DNA of 64,000 bases, taken from Aliagarivorans marinus DSM 23064. GTDB taxonomy: Bacteria; Pseudomonadota; Gammaproteobacteria; Enterobacterales; Celerinatantimonadaceae. Position numbers and translations under genes: made by a program. The notes beneath the pieces were generated by a model that did not search any database, was not told the origin of the DNA, and worked only from the letters and a program-made list of their open reading frames with translations. The stretch is taken from contig NZ_KE386908.1 in NCBI RefSeq assembly GCF_000429485.1, positions 248,001-312,000 on the forward strand, given 5' to 3'. Numbering within the stretch: the stretch's first letter is position 1; every line of letters begins with the position of its first letter. Shown in pieces: positions 51,601 to 61,344 of the stretch.

Positions 51601-52957
51601 GCTCCAGGCCAAGTACCTGTCCAAGTGTGAGCTGTAGGTCGATATCGGCCTGACTCAGCCAGTAATTGGCGATCTGTCCAAGTGGTGGCCGCTCCTCTTC
51701 GCTGGAGTGCTGCTGTTCGCTTAAGGACTCACTTGCTGCAGTTGCCTGTGGGCTAGCTGAGTCCTGTCTGGCGACTTGCTCATCATCCACTGTGCTGTTG
51801 TCCGCTTGCTCCAAACTGTCTTCGAGCCACGGGCTGAGATCGAACTGATCGATATTAAGCTCGCCGCCAATCACCAACTTATTCAGGGTGTCGAGCTGTA
51901 GTTGGCCATTTAATGTTGAGCCAGCGCTTTGCAGCGACAGGTCCTCGATGTGCAAGGAGCGAGGCAGGGCGGAGAGGGTCGCCTCTATCGCTAAGGGGCT
52001 GATCAGGGCGGCGTTGTCTCCGAGCAGACGTGCCAGACTGGCGGATTGCTCAGCCTGCAGTTGCAGCTCCAGTTTAGAGCGCTGTTGGGCGCTGGGGTCC
52101 ACCAAACCAGTGAGCGAGATCGCGATATCGCCGATCTGGGCGCTCAGTGTCAGCTCGCCTAAGGCGCCTTGCAGTAAAGAGTTAAGCTGCCAGCGCGAAT
52201 CAAAACGGTAGCGCTCGCCCAGCATACTGCCGGAGGCGCTTAGCTCGAGGTTGTCTTCATCGGGCATGGTGGCGTGCAGCTGCTCAAGCTGCCAGTCCAC
52301 CTGTGCATCAGCCAGATGGTCGTAGTAGCTGATGGCCATATCCCGCACCTGCAGGCTCTCTTCGATGCGCACTTGGTAGGCGGTGCCGCGCCAGAATATC
52401 TGCTGTTCGATTAAGGCCTCTTCCGGCTCGGACTCCGCCGGCGGTGCGGCGCTATCGCTCTGTGCTTCGACCGGCGAGTTGTCGCTTGGCTGTTGGTCTG
52501 CATCGCTGCTGGCAAGCTGCCAGTTATTGTCATTAAGGGCCCGCTGCTCGAGGTTGAGCTTAAAGCCATTGACGGCCAATTGGGTCAAGTTGATCTGCTG
52601 TTTGAGGATCGGCAGCAGCTCGAGTTGGGCGCTTAGCAGGGCCAGCTCTGCCAGATAGGGTTGCTGCCAGTCGCTGTTATTTTCGAGGGCGATGTTTTCG
52701 TTGCTAGAGGACTCAAGGTTGTGATTATGGAGGTAAACCTGCTCAATACGCAGTGCTGGTTTGAGTGATACCTCAAGCTCAATGGCTCCCTCAATGGTGA
52801 GCTCGCGTTGCAACTGCTGGCCAAGGATATCGGCAATGGTATTGCGTTGCCCGCTGAGGTCGACCCGGATACCAATCAGTAGGATCAGCAGTGGCACGAT
52901 GATAATCAGGGCGAGGATACCGGACAGACTGGCTAGCGCGATTTTGGCCTTACTCAC
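48617..52957 (-). CDS. AsmA-family protein, very large
   Basis: 1446 residues, starting at GTG behind GGAG. One N-terminal membrane helix (about 7-30, ALASLSGILALIIIVPLLILL) is followed by a long periplasmic region of AsmA type. AsmA/TamB-like proteins form beta-groove bridges thought to move or organise phospholipids between membranes. The start IRVDLSGQRNTIADILGQQL and the C-terminal AsmA_2-like region (GLLARRIKPDSEMHGRFNLHADL and SLVLRPQAKRAQIF) are characteristic. Two low-complexity acidic/Gln/Ser segments (about 155-180 and 730-800) interrupt it. It is about twice the length of E. coli AsmA (about 617 residues). Confidence 0.85.
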   Translation of the reverse strand: MSKAKIALASLSGILALIIIVPLLILLIGIRVDLSGQRNTIADILGQQLQRELTIEGAIELEVSLKPALRIEQVYLHNHNLESSSNENIALENNSDWQQPYLAELALLSAQLELLPILKQQINLTQLAVNGFKLNLEQRALNDNNWQLASSDADQQPSDNSPVEAQSDSAAPPAESEPEEALIEQQIFWRGTAYQVRIEESLQVRDMAISYYDHLADAQVDWQLEQLHATMPDEDNLELSASGSMLGERYRFDSRWQLNSLLQGALGELTLSAQIGDIAISLTGLVDPSAQQRSKLELQLQAEQSASLARLLGDNAALISPLAIEATLSALPRSLHIEDLSLQSAGSTLNGQLQLDTLNKLVIGGELNIDQFDLSPWLEDSLEQADNSTVDDEQVARQDSASPQATAASESLSEQQHSSEEERPPLGQIANYWLSQADIDLQLTLGQVLGLEQEISAIELALNLEEANLKTPMRATIDDLLFRGNLTGRVEQDALQLRAGLATRDAPLDKMINRFPFLEGASGEIGSGFLAISSDGADVIELLRNARLRFRMQESHLRLPSGSPLGIEQAELSGGTTEEMQLSLSGQLFEVPVTMQATATAPNRLYRGEDWQLHYQIDSQPLQVQLAASLPEGNWQEGAEMQLSVQADELGALAPWLGVRDDATGSFALRSEFSLSANHLNADIPELTLADSQGELSFRARRFPKDGQANLQLQGQFKRIDLAQMLGLWPEAVALEEPQELEPMPEAADNSEATSNDQPTGNDSTNSDSASSDQRRARRGEQPLTDEQRKARQAQRRQARQQAQAARQQQLSIPILPQSFSLSDADLSLQVEQLQLGERELQAISIQGETRDGWLKRAPFSARFQQLLVGGDLSLDLRDAPYSMEFQVGSRDVDLGWLLRELELADNIQAQVESSQLSLKLHGNSVAELLDNAELEVGLNEGYWQVVDPNTQAEGEIAIRHAKISAAPEQPLSFDLQGQLLDYPLQLNLSSLPLQQFRQLRRNIPLTLQAQLGEVALSAEARVQRPFDLSRNRLQLSLSSPSLKALDGLHGFDLPPYGPLALTADFAMNRRGYQLRDMQLSVGESRMQGQAHIYTNRDKPELSLTLQAPHIQLDDFRLHGWQGWSAPEQETEQEADQNGEQDKQDAVQPQQASSLSSESHSQAAPLLSLEALARLNAVFQLDVDRVQSGEDWLGAGQMHWQLQDSQLTLAPLNLQLPGGEVDIAASLRPSELGFATTLKADIENFDYGLLARRIKPDSEMHGRFNLHADLHGETDAPEHLLENANGTLGFGVWPQQFEAGILDLWAVSLASAVMPELDSGERSVLNCVVGVFNGEQGVLDQNILLADTSRMRVVGQTEVDFGEQTLSLVLRPQAKRAQIFSLETPVQVKGSFDDFKIGVASGGLIGTTIRFVTSPVVAPLRWIFEVPLDANGSELCQQVWDRGIVH

Positions 52958-53125
52958 AATAAACTCCGGGAGGCACTTAGGGGACGCTGAGATTATAAAT
53001 CATAGCGGGTCTGGCTCAAGCGCTTGGGCCTGCAACTTGGCGGGTTTATCACTGTTTGTTTGCCTATAAAACATGCGTTTAGCGTGCTTATTGGGCGATT
53101 TATCGGTGAAGGTGCTTAGGCGGTA

Positions 53126-53141
53126 TGGCGTGGTAGTTGCA
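53126..53141 (+). promoter_or_regulatory. Sigma54-like -24/-12 element
   Basis: TGGCGT-GGTAG-TTGCA matches the sigma54 consensus TGGCAC-N5-TTGCW at nine of eleven positions, with the invariant GG and GC correctly spaced. It is 124 bp before the ammonium-transporter fusion gene, in the 307-bp divergent gap with the AsmA-family gene. It needs experimental support. Confidence 0.45.
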
Positions 53142-53186
53142 CTGGTATGAGCAACTGTTTCACTAAACAGACAAATGTTACATTTA

Positions 53187-53203
53187 TGCACCATATTGGC
53201 GCA
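53187..53203. promoter_or_regulatory. NtrC-like binding site
   Basis: TGCACCA-TAT-TGGCGCA differs at one position from the NtrC dyad TGCACCA-N3-TGGTGCA. A second, half-matching site with a perfect right arm TGGTGCA is at 53228-53244. Both lie downstream of the sigma54-like element, so if they are real the transcript start may be elsewhere. Nitrogen control would suit the ammonium-transporter domain of the gene that follows. Confidence 0.45.
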
Positions 53204-53264
53204 GCTTCGCTCGGCGTTTGCCGGCGTCTATCCAATTTGGTGCAATCAGGGATGAGGAAACGAT

Positions 53265-56200
53265 ATGGATTCGGCCTGGCTATTGGGCACAGCGGCACTG
53301 GTGTTTCTGATGCAAGCGGGCTTTCTGTGTCTGGAAAGTGGCAAGATCCGCAGTAAAAACAGTATTAACGTGGCCGCCAAGAACATCTCCGATTTTATTA
53401 TCGCCTCGGCGCTGTTCTGGCTGTTTGGCTTTGGCCTGATGTTTGGCGACAGCCTTCACGGCTGGCTGGGCAGCAGCGAGTTCCTGTTTGGTGAGCATAA
53501 CTCTCCTGAGCAAATCAGCTTCTTCCTGTTTCAAGTGATGTTTTGTGGCACCGCCGCGACCTTGATGTCGGGGGCGGTGGCCGAACGGATGAGCTATCAC
53601 GGCTACTTGCTGGCGGCGGTGGTACTTAGTGCGGTGATCTACCCAGTCAGTGGCCACTGGGCTTGGGCGGGCTTGTATAGCGGTGAGGCCCAAGGTTGGC
53701 TAGAGCGGCAAGGCTTTGTGGATTTTGCCGGCTCCACGGTGGTTCACTCGGTGGGCGGATGGGTAGCCTTGGCGGCCATCTTGATTATCGGCCCGCGGAT
53801 CGGCCGTTTCGATAGCGAACATGCCATGCCGATGGGCAGTAACCTGCCTCTGTCGGTGCTGGGCACTCTGCTGCTATGGCTGGGATGGTTTGGCTTTAAT
53901 GGTGGCTCCACCCTCGCGTTTACCGATGCGGTGCCGAAGATCTTGCTTAACACCTGCTTAGCGGCGGCCTGGAGTGGCATCGTCTGCAGTGCCTGTCACT
54001 TCCTACGCAAAGGTTTTATCGATGTCAGCTACATCCTTAACGGGGTGATTGCCGGGCTGGTGGCCATTACCGCTTGCTGCCATGTGGTCTCCGGCGCGGC
54101 GGCGGCGTTTATCGGTATGGTTGCTGGTCTGGTGGTGTACTGGGGAACCTGGTGGCTGGCTCGTTGCCGCATCGATGATGCCTTGGCGGTGGTGCCCGCG
54201 CACTTGTTTGCCGGCATTTGGGGCACTTTGGCGTTGGCGCTGTTTGCCGATCTCGAGGTGTTGGGCACCGGCCTAAGTCGCGCCCAGCAGTTAGGGGTGC
54301 AGCTTCAGGGGATCGCCTGCATCGGCCTGTATGCCTTCGGCCTGAGTTATCTGCTGCTGCGCCTCATCGATATCTGGCTGCCACTGCGGGTGAGCCGGGC
54401 CGATGAGATCAGCGGGATGAACGTCTCTGAGCACCGCGCCAGCACCGAACTGATTGATTTACTGGACTCGATGCAGCAACAGCAGCGCGAGGGCACCTTC
54501 TCCGAGCCGGTGCCGGTTGAGCCGTTTACCGAGGTGGGGCAGATCGCCAAGCGTTACAACCAAGTGATTGCCCGGGTGAATGCCGAGATCAACAAGCGCG
54601 ACCATGCCATCACCAGCTTTCGTTCCAGTGAGCGGCGCAAAAGTGCCATCCTCGACTCGTCGATGGACTGCATTGTCAGCATTGACTTGCAGGGGCGGAT
54701 CTTAGAGTTCAACCCCGCCTCAGAGCGCTGCTTCGGCTACTTGAAGCGACAGGTCACCGGCAAGAGCTTTATCGAACTGTTTATCGAGGAAGATAAGCGC
54801 GCGGAGATCAGCGAAAGCCTGTCCCACGGCTTTTCCACCTCCCAAGGGCTGCTGCGCAATCGCCGTAACAACATGCTGCTTAGTCGCAGCAGTGGCGACC
54901 GTTTCCCAGCCGAGATTACCATTACTGGCGCAGGCTTAGGGGCCTCGGTGCGTGACGAATTTACCCTGCACATTCGCGATGTGACCCGCCAACAAAAGAT
55001 GCAATCGCGCCTGAAAAACCTGGCTTATAGCGATGCCCTAACCGGCCTGGCTAATCGCACCTACTTGATTCAGCAGCTGAACAAGATGCTGCATCTGGCT
55101 GGTGGGAGAGATCTTGATGCGGCCTTGCTGTTTCTCGACCTCGACCACTTCAAAAAAATTAACGATACCCTCGGTCATAAGGCCGGAGACCACCTGCTGG
55201 TGGAAGTCAGCAAGCGCCTTAGCACGGTGTGCCGTAACAGCGACATCGTGGCGCGCTGGGGCGGCGATGAGTTTATTATCTTGCTCAAGCACGTGACCGA
55301 CGCTGAGCAAGCCCGCTTTAAGGCGGAGGAGGTGCTGCAAGCGCTGCGCCTGCCACTGGAGATTGAAGGCCGTCAGCTCAATGTACCGAGCAGTATCGGC
55401 GTGGTGTTCTGCGACAGCGCCTACAGCAGCGCCGAGCAGCTGGTGCAATATGCCGACATTGCCATGTATCAGGCCAAGCAGCTTGGCCGTGATAACTATC
55501 AACTGTTCCAGCCGGAGATGGCCACCCAAGCCGCCCGCGAGTTCGACTATGAGCAGGCCCTACGCAAAGGGCTGGAAGAAGAGCAGCAGCTCAATCTGGT
55601 ATATCAGCCCAAAGTGACCCAACAGGGGCGGCTGGTCGGGTTGGAGGCGCTGCTGCGTTGGCAACACCCCACTGAAGGAATGATATCGCCAGTGGTGTTT
55701 ATCCCGCTGGCGGAAGAGTCTGATTTGATTATTGGGCTGGGCGAGTGGGTGGTGGAGCGCACCCTTAAGCAGCTCGACCAATGGCGCAGTGAAGGGCATC
55801 AGCTGGTGCCAGTGTCGGTCAACATCAGCGGCAAGCATTTGCGTTCGGTGGGCTTGGTGCCGTTTATTCGACAGCGGCTAGCTCATTATCAACTACCCGG
55901 AGAGCTACTTGAGATCGAGCTGACCGAAGGGGTGCTGTTAACCGATATCGAGCGCTGCATCGAGGTGATGACCGAGCTCAAGGCATTTAAGCTGAAGATC
56001 TCCATCGATGACTTCGGCACCGGTTATTCGTCGCTTAACTACCTGAAACGCTTGCCCATCGATGTGCTCAAGATTGACCGCTCCTTTGTCGATGAGTGCG
56101 CCAACACCCATGAAGATGGCCAGATCTGCGCCACCATCATCTCCTTGGCGAAGAACCTGGAGCTGACCACGGTGGCCGAAGGGGTCGAGAACCAGCAGCA

Positions 56201-56354
56201 ACTAACGTTTCTGGCATCGCGCGGCTGTGATGCCTACCAAGGTTTTTGGTTTTATAAGCCGGAGAGTGCCGAGTGGATCGCTCAGCTGTTAGCTGGGCCC
56301 GCTCAGACTGAGGCAGGACCGGCCTACACGCCGGTCCGTCCTTCGGTGAGCTAG
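53265..56354 (+). CDS. Ammonium transporter-PAS-GGDEF-EAL fusion protein
   Basis: 1029 residues. N-terminal Amt/Mep/Rh domain (about 1-385, around 11 helices) retains the ammonium-binding Asp in [11 protein letters not shown], both pore His residues (in [10 protein letters not shown] and [12 protein letters not shown]) and the GAVAERMSY region. A helical linker (about 390-450) and a PAS domain (about 455-570) follow. The GGDEF domain has GGDEF intact at residues 666-670, and the EAL domain has EAL intact at 794-796 plus the downstream [10 protein letters not shown] motif. The protein is therefore a candidate ammonium-responsive enzyme making and/or degrading cyclic di-GMP. Whether it still transports ammonium is unknown. 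The stop overlaps that of the convergent chemoreceptor gene in CTAG. Confidence 0.9.
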   Translation: MDSAWLLGTAALVFLMQAGFLCLESGKIRSKNSINVAAKNISDFIIASALFWLFGFGLMFGDSLHGWLGSSEFLFGEHNSPEQISFFLFQVMFCGTAATLMSGAVAERMSYHGYLLAAVVLSAVIYPVSGHWAWAGLYSGEAQGWLERQGFVDFAGSTVVHSVGGWVALAAILIIGPRIGRFDSEHAMPMGSNLPLSVLGTLLLWLGWFGFNGGSTLAFTDAVPKILLNTCLAAAWSGIVCSACHFLRKGFIDVSYILNGVIAGLVAITACCHVVSGAAAAFIGMVAGLVVYWGTWWLARCRIDDALAVVPAHLFAGIWGTLALALFADLEVLGTGLSRAQQLGVQLQGIACIGLYAFGLSYLLLRLIDIWLPLRVSRADEISGMNVSEHRASTELIDLLDSMQQQQREGTFSEPVPVEPFTEVGQIAKRYNQVIARVNAEINKRDHAITSFRSSERRKSAILDSSMDCIVSIDLQGRILEFNPASERCFGYLKRQVTGKSFIELFIEEDKRAEISESLSHGFSTSQGLLRNRRNNMLLSRSSGDRFPAEITITGAGLGASVRDEFTLHIRDVTRQQKMQSRLKNLAYSDALTGLANRTYLIQQLNKMLHLAGGRDLDAALLFLDLDHFKKINDTLGHKAGDHLLVEVSKRLSTVCRNSDIVARWGGDEFIILLKHVTDAEQARFKAEEVLQALRLPLEIEGRQLNVPSSIGVVFCDSAYSSAEQLVQYADIAMYQAKQLGRDNYQLFQPEMATQAAREFDYEQALRKGLEEEQQLNLVYQPKVTQQGRLVGLEALLRWQHPTEGMISPVVFIPLAEESDLIIGLGEWVVERTLKQLDQWRSEGHQLVPVSVNISGKHLRSVGLVPFIRQRLAHYQLPGELLEIELTEGVLLTDIERCIEVMTELKAFKLKISIDDFGTGYSSLNYLKRLPIDVLKIDRSFVDECANTHEDGQICATIISLAKNLELTTVAEGVENQQQLTFLASRGCDAYQGFWFYKPESAEWIAQLLAGPAQTEAGPAYTPVRPSVS

Positions 56355-58003
56355 TGTAGCTGGAACTGCTGCAGCTGCTGTTTTTGGTCCTCGGCCAGAC
56401 GTGACAGCTCGCTGCTGGCACTGGCGCTTTGGCTGATCCCAGTGACGCTTTCCCGGACGATGGCATCGATGGCATTGATGTTCAGGTTGATCTCTTCACT
56501 CACCTGGCTTTGCTGCTCGGAGGCGGCAGACACCTGGGTGTTGATATCGGCCAAGGAGCTGATGGCTTGGGTGATTCCTCCCAGCGCCTGATCCACCTGC
56601 TCGCTTAAGCTGCGGCTGTTGGCCACCAACTCCAAACTGCTTTGTACACTCTGGTTGGCGCCTTTCGATTGCTGTTGTAGCTGCTCGATAATCCCATGGG
56701 TCTCTTGGGTCGACTCTTGGGTGCGCGCTGCAAGTTGACGCACCTCGTCGGCCACCACCGCAAAGCCGCGGCCACTTTCACCAGCACGGGCCGCCTCAAT
56801 GGCCGCATTCAGCGCCAGCAGGTTGGTTTGCTCGGCAATTTGCTGGATCACCTCGAGGATGCGACCGATGTTTTGCGACTCCATATCCACCGCGTTGACC
56901 CGCTCAGCGGCCTGCTGCAGCTGCTGCTCCAGACTTAGGCCCGCTTGGTGGTTCTGCTTAAAGATCTCGATGCTCTCGCGGGTCAGGGTGTTGGCGTTGA
57001 GCGCTTCATCCTGAGCGCTGAGGGCGCTTTGCTTGACCTGCTGAGAGCTGCAGGAGAACTGTTCTACCGCCGCTACCACCTGCTCAATCTGCTGCTGTTG
57101 ATGTTCGGCCCCTTCGGAGGCCTGTTGCATCACCACCGCCAGCTCAGTGGCTGATGAGGCGGTGCTATCGCTGATCTGGCGCAGGTGGGTGATCATGGTC
57201 GAAAGCTGTCCCACCGTGTGGTTGATGTCCTTGGCTAGCGCGCCAATTTCGTTGTCGCCGAAGTTGTCCACTCGGGCCTGCAGTTGGCCGTCGGCAACCT
57301 TGCGCATGCAAGCTTGAATCGCGGTGATCGGGCGCAGGGTTGAGCGGGCGATGGCCAGCGCGAACAGTAGCGAGGCGCTCAGTAGGATAACCAAGCCAAT
57401 GGTGCTGACGCTGAGTAGCTGCATGTAGCGTTGGTTGTTATCGTCCAGCGCGGCGCGCGCGAGTTGATCAAGCTGCTGGTTGAGCTCGGAGATGGCCAGC
57501 ACCATGGTCCCGGCGCTGAAATGGAAGCGCTGCATATTGTCGCGATAGGCCTGCTCTGCGCCAAAGTTCATGGCGATCCCTGACATACGCTGCTGCCAAG
57601 CTGGAAGCAGGCGATTACGCACATGCTCGACAAATTGCTCGCTCGGCTCCAGTACGCTGGCCAGCGCTTGCAGCTCAATGCCAGCCGCGAGTAGCCGCTG
57701 TTGCAACTCGCCCAGCTCGCCTTGCTTAGTGGTCAGCAGGGCATCCAGTTGTGCGAGCTGCTGGGCATCACTTTGGGCAGACATGCTGGCGACTTTAAGC
57801 TCGGTGACTTTGTCACTGAGTTCTCGTAACAGTTCCATTTGCTGCAGGGTTAACTGGGTCACATTGGATACGTCGCTAAAGGTGCGCTGCAGGTGATAGC
57901 TGACATAGCCCAGGCCGGAGAGGGTGAGCACCAGCGTTATTAATGAAGGTAACAGTAACTGCTTACTTAGGGAGAGTTGTTGAAATATGCGTTTGAGTAT
58001 CAT
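56351..58003 (-). CDS. Methyl-accepting chemotaxis protein
   Basis: 550 residues from ATG 58003, which has AGGAA upstream. The in-frame start at 58123 would add 40 residues before the first helix. First membrane helix about 14-37, a helical periplasmic sensor region of about 160 residues (four-helix-bundle type), second helix near 205-225, HAMP domain ([20 protein letters not shown]), and a cytoplasmic signalling domain. The hairpin tip region is [20 protein letters not shown] then [18 protein letters not shown]. No C-terminal CheR-docking pentapeptide is seen. Ligand unknown. The neighbour is an ammonium-sensor fusion, but they are convergent, so a shared stimulus is only a guess. Confidence 0.92.
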   Translation of the reverse strand: MILKRIFQQLSLSKQLLLPSLITLVLTLSGLGYVSYHLQRTFSDVSNVTQLTLQQMELLRELSDKVTELKVASMSAQSDAQQLAQLDALLTTKQGELGELQQRLLAAGIELQALASVLEPSEQFVEHVRNRLLPAWQQRMSGIAMNFGAEQAYRDNMQRFHFSAGTMVLAISELNQQLDQLARAALDDNNQRYMQLLSVSTIGLVILLSASLLFALAIARSTLRPITAIQACMRKVADGQLQARVDNFGDNEIGALAKDINHTVGQLSTMITHLRQISDSTASSATELAVVMQQASEGAEHQQQQIEQVVAAVEQFSCSSQQVKQSALSAQDEALNANTLTRESIEIFKQNHQAGLSLEQQLQQAAERVNAVDMESQNIGRILEVIQQIAEQTNLLALNAAIEAARAGESGRGFAVVADEVRQLAARTQESTQETHGIIEQLQQQSKGANQSVQSSLELVANSRSLSEQVDQALGGITQAISSLADINTQVSAASEQQSQVSEEINLNINAIDAIVRESVTGISQSASASSELSRLAEDQKQQLQQFQLH

Positions 58004-58274
58004 GCTTCCTGCCAGATAAATTGCTAGTGAACGGCGACCGCCGGCAAATGTAACGGCCAAGGCCGGGGCGATTAAATAATGAAAAGTGTTTTCTCTGGTA
58101 TGTTTTTCAGCGGATGTGATCACGAGGTCATTTTCGGCTGAAAGATAGCTCGCTTGCTGGTGAAACTTTCATCAAGCGCGTCATGGGTGGACGAGGGCTG
58201 TGAGCTGCATCGGGGAGTGCTAAACCGTGGAGCTAGGGGGCTTGGGATCTTGGTCGGGCGGATGATTTAAGCGA

Positions 58275-58517
58275 CTACGCCATGATTTGCAGCGCCAAAT
58301 AGGGCACCAGATTAAACATCACGATGGCCAGCTTGTACTTGGCCAGATAGTCAAAGTAGCGCGCGTCCAACTGCTCTTTATCGAGGTGAAACCAGCGCTG
58401 GTGGATATCGATAACCCGCTGTTTGGCGAGCAGCAGGCCCAGCGCCGCCAGCGATAGCAGGATGATGTTAATCAGGCTGCACCAGCCAAAAAAGTCGGTG
58501 AGTTGGGCAACGGTCAT
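58275..58517 (-). CDS. Small two-helix membrane protein (DUF6868-type)
   Basis: 80 residues from ATG 58517, which has an AGAGGAA site seven bases upstream. An open frame extends to 58763 but the added 82 residues are Pro/Arg-rich and lack any start signal. Two hydrophobic helices (SLINIILLSLAALGLLL and LAIVMFNLVPYLALQIM) flank a charged segment HQRWFHLDKEQLDARYFDYL. I recall similar 80-residue proteins in Vibrio and Shewanella with the same FFGWCSLIN opening, function unknown. Confidence 0.75.
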   Translation of the reverse strand: MTVAQLTDFFGWCSLINIILLSLAALGLLLAKQRVIDIHQRWFHLDKEQLDARYFDYLAKYKLAIVMFNLVPYLALQIMA

Positions 58518-58695
58518 CGGCAGTTCCTCTGCAAGGGGAGGCGTCCAGTTTAACCAATTACTCCGTTGATGAGTGTGAGTAGGGATACGATTTACGTTAG
58601 GCGTGAGCCAGAACGGCGCTCTGGCGCACGGATTACTTGGATATTCAGAACCTTGGCGAGTGCTTGTTGCTGCTTGTCCACGGCCTGCTCTTGTT

Positions 58696-58758
58696 AGCGA
58701 AGCTGGTGGGGAGCTTCGCTGTTCAGCGAACCCGCTAGCGGTAACTGCGGCTAGCGGG
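58696..58758. repeat. Two adjacent hairpins downstream of the agarase gene
   Basis: Perfect 9-bp arms AGCGAAGCT / AGCTTCGCT (58696-58704 with 58712-58720), then perfect 9-bp arms CCCGCTAGC / GCTAGCGGG (58731-58739 with 58750-58758). They begin 11 bp after the agarase stop and probably end or protect its transcript. There is no T-run. The rest of the 250-bp gap shows nothing definite. Confidence 0.55.
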
Positions 58759-58768
58759 GGCACAGCGC

Positions 58769-61315
58769 TTAGCGTGATAGCTGCTTGCTGTGCTTGAAGT
58801 GTTGCAGGGTGACTGAGCTCACCGCTCCGCCATTATCGGGGAAGGTAATCTGAATCGTGTTGTTGGTATTCAAGGCGCTGTAGGGGACCGGGATCTCCAG
58901 CACGCCAAAGAAACGGTCTCGACCCAAGCCGCCATGGTATTGATCGTAGCCGCGGTAGTTGTCTGGCACGTTCAGGCGCACGCCGTTGATTAGCACCTCA
59001 GGCTGCAGCGAGCTGCGTACCGCGGGGCTGCTGTTCGGCACATAGTGGTCACGGCCCACGCCTAGCCGCAGCACCGCTTCACCGTAGCTGCCCTTGTCGA
59101 CATTGTTGATGCTGTAGCTTTGGGTCACATTGGCCGAGATATTGGTGACTAATGCCGCGGCGTAGTGCTTGGTCTCTTGGCTAATGTGGTCGATGCTAAT
59201 CACGTTGTCGTAGCTGATCTTCACGATCATCGACGCTTCCGCGCCCAAGGTGACAGAGCTTGGCAGGCTGCTCAGTTGGTAGGCATCATACTTGGGGCGA
59301 CCCTGTCCATCTGGGTAAAGGTGGCGAATGTTCACCTCGGACACGCTGGCGCCGTTGTTACCAAAGACACTTAAGTCGACTTCTTGAGAGCCCAACACCA
59401 GGCTGGTCAGGATAAGGTAGACATCATTGCCGTCGACATAGGCGTCCACCTGAACATCAGGGTTGGTGGAGTAGCTATCGACCCGGGTGCCAGCGACTTC
59501 TGACCAAAGCTGGTAGAAGCGCACTAGCTCGGTGTAGACCCATTCACTCGGCGCGGCGTTAGCTTGGATGCTATCGAAGTAATCATCGTCGCTGTCGTAG
59601 TGATGGTCTTGCTCTTCTAATTTCTGACGCATCAGGCGCCACTCGTAAGAATGGCGTCCACCATCGGTGTTGCGTCCCCACTCGGCCTTAATTGGCACAA
59701 ACGGAATCGCTTTGGCGATCCGATCCGGGCGTTCCATCAAGCTCATGGTCATGGCGTTCATCGAGTTCAACACCAACCAGTCGCGTTGTGGCGACCACGG
59801 CTCATTAAAGGCACCTTGTAGCTGCGAGCCATACTCGGAAACGACGATAGGCTTGATGTAGCCCCACTTGTAGGCCATGTATTGCTCGAGCATATCCAGG
59901 GTCGCTTCCATATTGCTGCCCTTGCGGTTTTGCATCCGACGGGTGCCGTCGGGGTAGGGGATATGCGGGAAGTCGTAGAGGTGTATCGAGACAAAGTCCA
60001 TATCGTCGCCAGCGATGTCGAGGAATAGCTGATCGCGCTCCTTCCACTGGTCAAATGGGGTATCGCCCTTCTCGTAGTCGGGGAAGGCCACGGTGTAGCC
60101 ACCGATCAACACATCGTCGTTGGCGCTGTTCTTACGGATCTCTCGGGCGGCATCGCGGTGGAATTCGAAGATCTGTTGGATGGTTGGCACATTCTCGCCG
60201 GGATGGGGATATTCAACCAACTCGAACAGTGGCTCGTTCATGATCTCCAGGTATTTCGGTTTCGGTTGGCCGATATCACTGGGGCCTGCCTGAAAGTACT
60301 TCTCAACAAACTGCGACAGGTAGTCGGCGGTGGCGGTGCCCAGTGGCTCGGCGGCGTTATCGGTTTGTGAAAACGACCAGCCTTGGTTGCCGACCTGAGT
60401 ACCGTTGGGCCAATAGGGGCGCTGCTGGGCGCCGACAATCAGCTCGTCATCGCGTCCGGCATGGCGGCGGATGGCCTGCCACTGGGCGTTGTCGGTGTTG
60501 CTGTAGATCCACTTGGCGCCGCCACCGTTAGTGCTGGCCGCTGCTGCACTGGCGTAGCCGGGTTTTTGTGGGTCTTCGGGGAGTTGCTCCAGCTCGTACT
60601 TCATCCCGCCGGTGTCGCGGCCCATAAACACATTGAAGTCTTCAAGGAAGCTGCCCATCAGGTTAGGGCGGGCGTTTTCAGCGAACAGGCTTTGTGCATT
60701 ACCGCCAAACCAGTCGTTCTCCACATGGCTGGCGTGGACATTGATGTACTTTTTACGCTCGAAGCTGTCGATGGTACCGACTTGGTGTTTAGTATCGAGG
60801 TTGATGCCCACCGCGGTGCTGGCGCTACTGCCGCCATCTTGATCTACCACCGAGAATGCCAAGCGCTGTTCGTTACAGCCTTCCCACATGACCAAGGCGG
60901 TGCCGTCTGCTGGCGATGCTGAGCCACCTTCTGGGTGAACACACTTGGCGCTAGAGGCTTGCTGCAGGCTGTTTGCGCTGGTGGCATCGAAGCGAACGCG
61001 ATCAGCAAAGTCACAGCCCTGCCACAGAACCAAGGCTTGGCCGTTATCAGGAATGGCGGCGCCTCCTGGGTGAATACACAGTCCAGAGGGTTGATGCTGG
61101 ATGCTGTTGCCGGGGTTCCAGGAGAAGGCGGCAGCATCGCCACTGCAGTCGCCACTGAGCACCACGGCGGTGCCATTGATCGGTGAGCTGGAGTTGTCGG
61201 CGGTGCGCAGGCACAGGCCCGAGCTGTGTTGCAGTGCAGTTGCCGCTTGCGCGCCACTACACAGGGCTAACGAAACCAAAGTCGCGAGGCTGGACTTGGT
61301 AGATAGAGAGGGCAT
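58769..61315 (-). CDS. Secreted GH86-like beta-agarase/porphyranase with ricin-type lectin domain
   Basis: 848 residues from ATG 61315 (AAGGAAG site). The in-frame start at 61408 would put 31 unlikely residues before the signal peptide (cleavage near residue 24). N-terminal beta-trefoil domain (about 25-160) shows three repeats GLCLRTADN, GLCIHPGG and AKCVHPEGG with Trp-rich partners, typical of ricin-B carbohydrate binding. The catalytic barrel (about 168-600) opens INLDTKHQVGTIDSFERKKY, as in GH86, and has acid/base Glu361 (EIMNEP) and nucleophile Glu494 (VVSEYG). C-terminal beta-sandwich domains follow. Agarose or porphyran is the likely substrate. The family assignment is from memory. Confidence 0.75.
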   Translation of the reverse strand: MPSLSTKSSLATLVSLALCSGAQAATALQHSSGLCLRTADNSSSPINGTAVVLSGDCSGDAAAFSWNPGNSIQHQPSGLCIHPGGAAIPDNGQALVLWQGCDFADRVRFDATSANSLQQASSAKCVHPEGGSASPADGTALVMWEGCNEQRLAFSVVDQDGGSSASTAVGINLDTKHQVGTIDSFERKKYINVHASHVENDWFGGNAQSLFAENARPNLMGSFLEDFNVFMGRDTGGMKYELEQLPEDPQKPGYASAAAASTNGGGAKWIYSNTDNAQWQAIRRHAGRDDELIVGAQQRPYWPNGTQVGNQGWSFSQTDNAAEPLGTATADYLSQFVEKYFQAGPSDIGQPKPKYLEIMNEPLFELVEYPHPGENVPTIQQIFEFHRDAAREIRKNSANDDVLIGGYTVAFPDYEKGDTPFDQWKERDQLFLDIAGDDMDFVSIHLYDFPHIPYPDGTRRMQNRKGSNMEATLDMLEQYMAYKWGYIKPIVVSEYGSQLQGAFNEPWSPQRDWLVLNSMNAMTMSLMERPDRIAKAIPFVPIKAEWGRNTDGGRHSYEWRLMRQKLEEQDHHYDSDDDYFDSIQANAAPSEWVYTELVRFYQLWSEVAGTRVDSYSTNPDVQVDAYVDGNDVYLILTSLVLGSQEVDLSVFGNNGASVSEVNIRHLYPDGQGRPKYDAYQLSSLPSSVTLGAEASMIVKISYDNVISIDHISQETKHYAAALVTNISANVTQSYSINNVDKGSYGEAVLRLGVGRDHYVPNSSPAVRSSLQPEVLINGVRLNVPDNYRGYDQYHGGLGRDRFFGVLEIPVPYSALNTNNTIQITFPDNGGAVSSVTLQHFKHSKQLSR

Positions 61316-61344
61316 ATCACTTCCTTGCTTGCACGGTGGTAAAA

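Noticed and set aside
58518-58763. N-terminal extension of the small DUF6868-type protein
   Set aside because: Pro/Arg-rich, no start signal; the ATG at 58517 has a good ribosome-binding site and matches how the family begins.
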